Source: Sphaerisporangium siamense
GTDB lineage: Bacteria; Actinomycetota; Actinomycetes; Streptosporangiales; Streptosporangiaceae
Assembly (NCBI RefSeq): GCF_014205275.1
Contig: NZ_JACHND010000001.1
Span: 1,922,001-1,986,000 of the forward strand
Reading direction: 5' to 3'
DNA: 64,000 bases
The notes below the pieces were generated by a model. It was not told the DNA's origin and did not search any database. It was given only the letters and a program-made list of their open reading frames with translations. The position numbers and the translations under genes were made by a program. Shown one piece after another: positions 58,851 through 64,000 of the stretch (the first letter of the stretch is position 1; each line of letters opens with the position of its first letter).

Positions 58851-59672
58851 CTATACCAGGCTATTCGGAGCGCCGTCGATCGGCAGATGGACGACGATGG
58901 AATGGAATGGACTGTCCATCACGCGCAGGACGGCGATACGGAAAGTGCAAGTACCGAGGCCGGGCACCGCGAGGGTCCTCGGACGGACGTGCTGTTCACG
59001 AACGTGCTGCTCGCTCCACCAGAGACGGAACTCCGCGCTCTCGTGCTCAAGGTCGCGCACGAGCTGGTTCATCTTCCTGTCGGCCGCCCTGCCGGCATAG
59101 GCGGCCCTTAACCGGGCCACGACATCGCGGGTGTCCTCGGCCCAGCCGATGATCCGCTTCTTGGCCTCCGGATCGGTGAGCATCCACCACAACATGTTCC
59201 TGCGGCCTTCGGGGAGGAGCTCGAAGTCGGTGTACCAATCGGTCGTGGCCTTGTTCCAGGCCAGGAGTTCGCCGTACTGATTGGCGGCGTAGACGGGAAA
59301 GGGCCCGTATCCGGCTATCTGGGTCACCTGCGTTACCAGATTCCTGCTCTCGTCATCGAGCTCGCTGGAAATCTCTGCAGAAGTCCTGTCGAGCGCGAGC
59401 AGGTGTATGTACTTGCGCTCGTCCTCCTCCAGGCATAGGACGTTCGCGAGGCTGTCGAGCACCTGGGGAGACGGGTGAATGTCACGCCCCTGTTCCAGGT
59501 ACGTGTACCAGGTGGGGCTGAGGCCGGCCAGCACGGCGACCTCTTCGCGGCGGAGCCCCTGTGTGCGCCGGCGGGCGCCGGCCGGAAGACCGACCTGCTC
59601 GGGCGTGATGCGCGCCCGGCGGTTGCGCAGGAACCGGGCGAGCTCCTGCCTTCTCTCGCTGCTGCCGGCCAC
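58851..59672 (-). CDS. XRE-family regulator with MmyB-like ligand domain
   Basis: 273 residues. HTH_31/XRE at ~8-85 (ELARFLRNRRARITPEQVGL, TQGLRREEVAVLAGLSPTWY, TYLEQGRD) is followed by the MmyB-like domain (GYGPFPVYAANQYGELLAWN, RNMLWWMLTDPEAKKRIIGW). These regulators often sit divergent from a flavin- or NAD-dependent oxidoreductase they control, exactly as here. GTG 59672 follows GGGGAG at 6 nt; an ATG 66 bp upstream would add an unlikely N-terminus. Confidence 0.9.
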   Translation of the reverse strand: MAGSSERRQELARFLRNRRARITPEQVGLPAGARRRTQGLRREEVAVLAGLSPTWYTYLEQGRDIHPSPQVLDSLANVLCLEEDERKYIHLLALDRTSAEISSELDDESRNLVTQVTQIAGYGPFPVYAANQYGELLAWNKATTDWYTDFELLPEGRRNMLWWMLTDPEAKKRIIGWAEDTRDVVARLRAAYAGRAADRKMNQLVRDLEHESAEFRLWWSEQHVREQHVRPRTLAVPGLGTCTFRIAVLRVMDSPFHSIVVHLPIDGAPNSLV

Positions 59673-59780
59673 GAAATCTCCCCTGCACCTGACGTGATAC
59701 GTGCCGGTCGTGCGCACGTCGCTACGACTGTAGGTCACTTACCGGCATATCGTCATCGAGTGGTATCCGGAGGTGGAGTT

Positions 59781-61004
59781 TTGGCGCTGTCGGGAAGTCG
59801 GATCGGCGTCGTGGGCGGGAGCCTGGCGGGCTGCGCCGCGGCCACCGTACTGCGCCGTATGGGCTGTGACGTGACGGTCTATGAAAGGACCACGGGCGAG
59901 CTGCGGAGCCGCGGGGTCGGTATTGCCCTTCCGATCGAAATGCAATACGAGCTCGTTTCGGGCGGCTATCTGCAGGAAAATGTGCCATTCGTATCGAATG
60001 TCGAGCGCAATTGGGTGGTGGAGGCGGGCGGCGGCGAAAGCAGGCTGATCTGGCGGCAGCACCTGCCCGCGGCCTTCACGAACTGGGGACTGCTGTGGCA
60101 GGGCGTGCGCGCGGCCGTCCCCGACGGGGTCTACCGCGCGGGCGTCACGGTGACCGACGTGCGCGCGGGCGACGACGGTGTCGAGATCGGGTTCGCCGAC
60201 GGCCCGCCCGAGCGGTTCGACCTGGTCATCGGCGCCGACGGCTACCAGTCGCGGCTGCGGCGGCTCGTCCACCCGCGCTCCCGGCTGAGCTACGCCGGGT
60301 ACGTCCTGTGGCGCGGCACCTGCGAGGAACACCTGCTCACCGACCCCGTCCTGCGGGAGCTGATCCTGCACGGCGCGGTGACCACGTGCTTCGACGGCGG
60401 GCACGCGATCCTGTACCGCATCCCCGCTGGCTACAGCGGCACGTCCGCGGACGGCGGGCTGCTGAACTGGGGCATCTACGGCCGGCCGCCGGAGTGGTTC
60501 GCGCTGCGCGGCGAGGCGTGGGTTCCCCCGGGGCGGGTGGACGGCGACCTCGCCGGGCACCTCGTCCGCCTGGTCGACGAGCGCCTCTCCGGGGGCTGGC
60601 GCCGGCTCGTCCGCAGGACCGGCACCCCCCGGCTGGCCATCCAGCCGATCTTCGACCTCACCATGCCCAGCTACGTGTCCGGCCGCGTGCTGCTGATGGG
60701 GGACGCCGGCACCGTCGCGCGTCCCCACACCGGGGCGGGGGCGGTGAAGGCGCTGCGCGACGCCATCGCCCTGGGACGCATCGCGCGCGAGCACGACGAC
60801 TGGCGGCGGGTGTTCGCCGCCTACGACGCCGAACGCCGCGCCGAGGGCAACGCCACGGTCGAACTCGGCCGCCGCCTCGGGCACGCCCAGGTCGAACGGA
60901 CCCCCGACTGGGCCGGGATGACCCCGGCCGCGTTCCAGGAGTGGGTGCGCGACACGGTGGCCGGCGGCTCGCGCTACCTGTACACCGAACTGGGGGACGG
61001 CTGA
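59781..61004 (+). CDS. FAD-dependent monooxygenase (PHBH-like)
   Basis: 407 residues. IGVVGGSLAGCAAATVLRRM is the dinucleotide fold, followed by VYERTTGELRSRGVGIALP, the DG motif LVIGADGYQSRLRRLV, and the GD motif VLLMGDAGTVARPHTGAGAV. The layout is that of group A aromatic/polyketide hydroxylases. A TTG start at 59781 is used because GGAGG lies exactly 7 nt upstream; no in-frame ATG/GTG is better placed. It is divergent from the XRE gene over 108 bp and may tailor the product of the nearby KS-AT-ACP enzyme or detoxify an aromatic. Confidence 0.87.
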   Translation: MALSGSRIGVVGGSLAGCAAATVLRRMGCDVTVYERTTGELRSRGVGIALPIEMQYELVSGGYLQENVPFVSNVERNWVVEAGGGESRLIWRQHLPAAFTNWGLLWQGVRAAVPDGVYRAGVTVTDVRAGDDGVEIGFADGPPERFDLVIGADGYQSRLRRLVHPRSRLSYAGYVLWRGTCEEHLLTDPVLRELILHGAVTTCFDGGHAILYRIPAGYSGTSADGGLLNWGIYGRPPEWFALRGEAWVPPGRVDGDLAGHLVRLVDERLSGGWRRLVRRTGTPRLAIQPIFDLTMPSYVSGRVLLMGDAGTVARPHTGAGAVKALRDAIALGRIAREHDDWRRVFAAYDAERRAEGNATVELGRRLGHAQVERTPDWAGMTPAAFQEWVRDTVAGGSRYLYTELGDG

Positions 61005-61179
61005 CCCGGGCCGGCCGACCGGCACGGCCGTACGTGGAACTACGACTGCCATCATCAACGCTTTCTGGGAGCCCGCCTCGCGGCGGAGCAAACTGGAGAT
61101 CGGCAATAGGGAAGGACGCCTGGATGCGGACCCGTAATCCCAACGCGCGCCGCGACGCCCCGCCACGCGGAGCGGCGCG

Positions 61180-62271
61180 ATGCACCTGATCACCATCGCC
61201 GCAGGGCTGATCGGGGTCGCCCTGGTGCTGGTGGTGTGGCTCAGCGTGCTGCGCACGGTCTTCACGCCCCGGATGCGGACCTCCCGGGCCGCGCGCAGGG
61301 TGCTGCGCGTCGTCGCCCCCTGCGTCCTCGCCGTCGCCCGGCGCGTTCCCTGCTACCGCCGCGAGCGGGTGCTGGACATGTGCGCGCCGATCACCCTGTT
61401 CGGCATCGCCGGAGTCTGGGTCGGCGCGTCGCTGTTCGGGTTCTCCCTGATCGGATGGTCCCTGGACGGCCTGGCCTCCGGCGAGGTCACGCTGGCGGAC
61501 TTCCACGTGAACCGCGCGCAGGAAGGACCGCTCGCCGGGCTGGTGTGGGTCTCGGAGGCGCTGCTGCTGGCCGCCATCACCACCTACATCCTGCGCTTCA
61601 CCGACGCCTACGGCCGCCGCGAGCGCGTCGTCGCCAGGCTCGCCGGCCGCGTCGTCCAGCCGCAGGACGCCGACGCCCTGCTGGTCACCTACCTGCGCAC
61701 GGGCTCGCGCGACCATCTCGACACCATGTTCGGCCAGTGGACCGACTGGATGACCGATGTGGAGAGCACCCATGTCGCCTACCCCGCCCTGACCTTCTCC
61801 CGCCCGGCGGGCGACCTGTGCTGGCTGCGCGCCGCGGTGACCGTCCTCGACATCGCGGCCGTCACCGAGGCCGTGGCGCCGAACTGGGCGCCCCCCTGCA
61901 CCCGCGCCCTGCTGACCACCGGCTCCCGGTGCATGCAGCGCCTGGCCGCGGAGTTCGCCCTCGTGCTGCCCCGCGCGGTGGTCAGCCTCCAGGGCCGCGA
62001 GGAGCGCAGCTTCTCCGACACCCTGCGCGCGGCGCAGAACGTCGGCCTGCCGGCGCAGCGCGAGGAAGAGGAGGCGTGGCTGGTCTTCCAGAGCCTGCGC
62101 ACCCGCTACGCGCCGCACGCGCACGCCATGGAGACGCACCTGCTGTACGAGGACGTCGACGTGGAGGACGACGAGGACGACGAGGACGTCGATCCCGGGC
62201 CCGTCCCCGCCCCCGCGGAGGACGGCGAGATCCGCGGGCGGGTCCCGCACAAGGACGAGGCCCGCCGCTGA
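61180..62271 (+). CDS. Integral membrane protein with acidic C-terminal tail, unknown function
   Basis: 363 residues. Hydrophobic segments lie at ~2-24 (LITIAAGLIGVALVLVVWLS), ~67-92 (LFGIAGVWVGASLFGFSLIG) and ~112-132 (LAGLVWVSEALLLAAITTYI). A ~180-residue cytoplasmic helical part and an acidic DVDVEDDEDDEDVD stretch near the end follow. The membrane part recalls an ion-channel pair of helices, but no TVGYG filter is present. GGAG lies 7 nt before the ATG. It ends convergently with the nucleotidyltransferase over a hairpin. Confidence 0.65.
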   Translation: MHLITIAAGLIGVALVLVVWLSVLRTVFTPRMRTSRAARRVLRVVAPCVLAVARRVPCYRRERVLDMCAPITLFGIAGVWVGASLFGFSLIGWSLDGLASGEVTLADFHVNRAQEGPLAGLVWVSEALLLAAITTYILRFTDAYGRRERVVARLAGRVVQPQDADALLVTYLRTGSRDHLDTMFGQWTDWMTDVESTHVAYPALTFSRPAGDLCWLRAAVTVLDIAAVTEAVAPNWAPPCTRALLTTGSRCMQRLAAEFALVLPRAVVSLQGREERSFSDTLRAAQNVGLPAQREEEEAWLVFQSLRTRYAPHAHAMETHLLYEDVDVEDDEDDEDVDPGPVPAPAEDGEIRGRVPHKDEARR

Positions 62272-62276
62272 ACGCC

Positions 62277-62302
62277 TCCCCGCCCGGCGGCCCGGGCGGG
62301 GA
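62277..62302. terminator. 11-bp hairpin between convergent genes
   Basis: TCCCCGCCCGG (62277-62287) pairs perfectly with CCGGGCGGGGA (62292-62302) around CGGC, 6 bp after the membrane-protein stop and 20 bp before the nucleotidyltransferase stop. Probably bidirectional. Confidence 0.6.
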
Positions 62303-62322
62303 TCGGCACGTCGGTCCCCACG

Positions 62323-63609
62323 TCAGTCCACGAGGTCGCCCACCGTGGTGAGCCGGGCGCCCGCGGGCACCTCGTCACCGCTGCGGACGGTCAGCCGGGG
62401 GTCCACGGTGACGCCGGTCAGCCGCGTCCCCTCCTGGACGGTCGCCTCGTGGCCGAGCGCGGTGAAACCGTCCAGAACGGTGGCCGACTCCAGCGAGGAC
62501 TCCACGGACGCCATCATCCCGACGTGCGTGTCGACCAGTCGCGCGCCCGCGCCGATGATCGCCCCGTCGAGGCACGCCACCCGTTCCAGGTGGCACCAGG
62601 CGTGCAGGTCGACGCCGTCGCCCACATAGGAGTCGCGGATCACCACGCCGGGCCCGATCTCGACGTCCCTGCCGATCCAGGCGTTCGGGCCGACGCGCAC
62701 CAGGCCGGCGGCCAGCTTGGCGGCCAGCGTCATGCCGCTGACCTCGTCGCGGCGTGCCAGCGAGGACGGGTGGATCGTCGGGGTGCCGGTGCCGCGCAGG
62801 CTCGGGTACCCGCCCGACAGCGCGTCCACCAGCGTGATCAGGTACTCGCGGGGGTTGCCCAGGTCGCCGACCTTGGCGATCGGGCTGTGCCGCACCGGAT
62901 GCCCGTGGGAGACCAGCCACGGCAGCAGGTCGCGGCCCCAGTCGAGCCGGAGCCGCGCGAGCGCGCCCAGCTCGGGGGTAGCGGCCAGCTCGCGCAGCCG
63001 CGCGCAGTCGACCACGTACAGGCCGGTGCTGATCGGCACCCGGGAGGGATCGGCCACCATGTCGTTGACCACCTGCAGCGGCGGCTTCTCCACGAACTCG
63101 CGGATCCGGCCCCGCTCGTCGGCGACCATCGTCCCGTACGTGCCCGCCACCTCGCGCGCGGTCCTGTGCACGGTCGCGACGGTGACCACGGCGCCGCTGC
63201 GCACATGGTCCGCGACGAGCGCGGTGAGGTCGAACTCGAACAGCGAGTCGGTGGGGAAGACGACCGCGACGCCGCGCAGGTCCCATTCCTCGGCGACGCT
63301 GAGAGTGGCCTGCCCGGAACCGGTGTTGAACCGGTCGGCGCGCGCCCTTGAATACTCGATTCGCACGCCGAGCGCGTCGCCGTAACCCAGTGCGTCCTTG
63401 ACCTGATAGCGATTCTCGCGGCCGTTGGCGGCGATATAGAAATTCCTGACGCCCTGCTGACTGAAAGAAGCCACCTGCCATTCGATGAGCGGGCGGCCGA
63501 TGAAAGGGACGGTGGCTTTGCTGCGCAGATGTCCCGGGCCTTCGAGTGTCAGCGGGCGGGCGCGCACGCCCCTGCCGCCCGCCAGGGCGATCGCGGCGAT
63601 GTCAGACAC
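62323..63609 (-). CDS. Sugar-1-phosphate nucleotidyltransferase with C-terminal left-handed beta-helix
   Basis: About 428 residues. The N-terminal NTP_transferase domain starts IAAIALAGGRGVRARPLTLE, with KATVPFIGRPLIEW, VFPTDSLFEFDL and REFVEKPPLQVV. The C-terminal ~130 residues are hexapeptide-type beta-helix (GPNAWIGRDVEIGPGVVIRD, GDGVDLHAWCHLERVACLDG). It makes an NDP-sugar from NTP and sugar-1-phosphate, in the GDP-mannose/dTDP-glucose pyrophosphorylase group. The start is uncertain. GTG 63609 sits just before the conserved fold but has only a weak TGGGG. GTG 63783 would add ~58 residues that look non-coding. Confidence 0.8.
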   Translation of the reverse strand: MSDIAAIALAGGRGVRARPLTLEGPGHLRSKATVPFIGRPLIEWQVASFSQQGVRNFYIAANGRENRYQVKDALGYGDALGVRIEYSRARADRFNTGSGQATLSVAEEWDLRGVAVVFPTDSLFEFDLTALVADHVRSGAVVTVATVHRTAREVAGTYGTMVADERGRIREFVEKPPLQVVNDMVADPSRVPISTGLYVVDCARLRELAATPELGALARLRLDWGRDLLPWLVSHGHPVRHSPIAKVGDLGNPREYLITLVDALSGGYPSLRGTGTPTIHPSSLARRDEVSGMTLAAKLAAGLVRVGPNAWIGRDVEIGPGVVIRDSYVGDGVDLHAWCHLERVACLDGAIIGAGARLVDTHVGMMASVESSLESATVLDGFTALGHEATVQEGTRLTGVTVDPRLTVRSGDEVPAGARLTTVGDLVD

Positions 63610-64000
63610 CCGTGCCCCAGGTGTGAAAGATGCCGTGACCGGGCGTTTCGTTGCGTCGATGAGTGGATGCGACGTCGGCGGGAGCGGCGCTCCGGCTCGG
63701 TGTGGACGTCGCTGCGGGCAGGTGCGCCATGGTGCCCCCTGAGAACGGTGATGAGGAGGACGCGCTTCATTGTTATCATTCACCGTTCGGCAGTCAGATC
63801 GGCCGTGACGAAATTCGGAAGCATTTCGTCATGTCGGGCGGGCGCTGATACAGGGGTTTATCGTGACCGGCGGCGGCGGCCCGCGGCTTTCCCCGTTGAA
63901 AGCCGCGGAAGTCCCTCCGCGCGTCGGTCACCTGATATACATTCGCGGTCGCGATAGCGACGCTGAAATGGGCCCGCGGCGGGCGCGGGCCGTGTGAATT
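63610..64000. other. Upstream region of the nucleotidyltransferase gene; no gene seen
   Basis: About 390 bp to the window end. The part near 63770 (TTGTTATCATTCACCG) is AT-richer and may hold the leftward promoter. Beyond it are only inverted repeats, described separately. No frame has a start, ribosome-binding site and family signature together. Confidence 0.4.
63863..63931. repeat. Nested inverted repeats near the window end
   Basis: CCGCGGCTTTC (63881-63891) pairs perfectly with GAAAGCCGCGG (63898-63908) around CCCGTT. Outer arms GTGACCG (63863-63869) and CGGTCAC (63925-63931) can close a larger stem. A further GTCGC-GATA-GCGAC lies just to the right. It may be a terminator for a gene beyond the window or a structured leader. 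Confidence 0.4.

Noticed and set aside
54252-61004. A complete polyketide biosynthetic cluster
   Set aside because: Only one KS-AT-ACP protein and one possible tailoring enzyme are present. No release, starter or resistance genes are adjacent.
62323-63783. Nucleotidyltransferase starting at GTG 63783
   Set aside because: The extra ~58 residues resemble translated non-coding DNA, lack family similarity, and have no good ribosome-binding site. GTG 63609 lies next to the conserved fold.

Overview
The window is very GC-rich and gene-dense. It has many GTG starts, ATGA/GTGA gene overlaps, and families typical of filamentous actinomycetes: SARP and AfsR-like regulators, an NB-ARC/TPR NTPase, MMPL, an MmyB-type XRE regulator, SpoIIE/STAS partner switching, and a type I PKS. 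A chromosomal accessory region of an actinomycete, perhaps of the order Streptosporangiales, is the best guess. The order is inference. No rRNA, tRNA, CRISPR array or intact insertion sequence was seen.

Left part, 1-8028: a catabolic locus for a nitrogenous ring compound. A cut-off NCS2 nucleobase permease reads leftward. Reading rightward are a nearly unbroken set: Asp/Glu-racemase-family enzyme, polysaccharide-deacetylase-fold hydrolase (PgdA/cyclic-imidase type), GntR regulator, AllG-like DUF1116 protein, amidase, DUF2237 protein and MFS carrier. The two arms share a divergent promoter region with operator-like palindromes. 8189-9772 is a secreted tripeptidyl-aminopeptidase-like S33 hydrolase.

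9805-16540: a large SARP-ATPase regulator, a secreted protein of unknown function and an MMPL exporter, all leftward, with a divergent MarR gene over a tandem palindromic operator. 16608-24297 is a leftward set: cupin dioxygenase, MFS carrier, zinc alcohol dehydrogenase, SDR, AraC regulator, Tat-exported family-8 polysaccharide lyase and a methyltransferase. A 49-codon membrane-peptide gene with its own terminator lies at 24657-24806.

25029-33344: two STAND NTPases (an AfsR-like SARP and an NB-ARC/TPR protein) bracket a three-gene unit: GT-B/CDP-glycerol-phosphotransferase-like protein, unknown protein, PfkB kinase. 33698-38466 is a leftward operon of three NTF2/SnoaL-like proteins, two GMC oxidoreductases and a VOC protein, with a divergent MFS exporter.

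40298-54180 is the most unusual stretch. It has two tandem IS701-transposase-like proteins that appear to have lost a catalytic Asp, the second translationally coupled to a cyclic-nucleotide-binding-domain histidine kinase. A convergent response regulator is fused to a thioredoxin-reductase-like flavoprotein lacking CxxC. Then comes a rightward operon: DJ-1/PfpI protein, DJ-1/PfpI-AGE fusion, STAS, GlgX debranching enzyme, STAS, RsbW-like kinase, SpoIIE phosphatase. I read this as a stress- or redox-responsive partner-switching system built around storage-carbohydrate mobilisation; that functional reading is inference.

54252-61004: a single-module KS-AT-ACP polyketide synthase coupled to a LAL-like ATPase without a DNA-binding domain, an MmyB-type XRE regulator and an FAD monooxygenase. 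61180-63609: an acidic-tailed membrane protein and a sugar nucleotidyltransferase. The last ~390 bases show only structured non-coding sequence.
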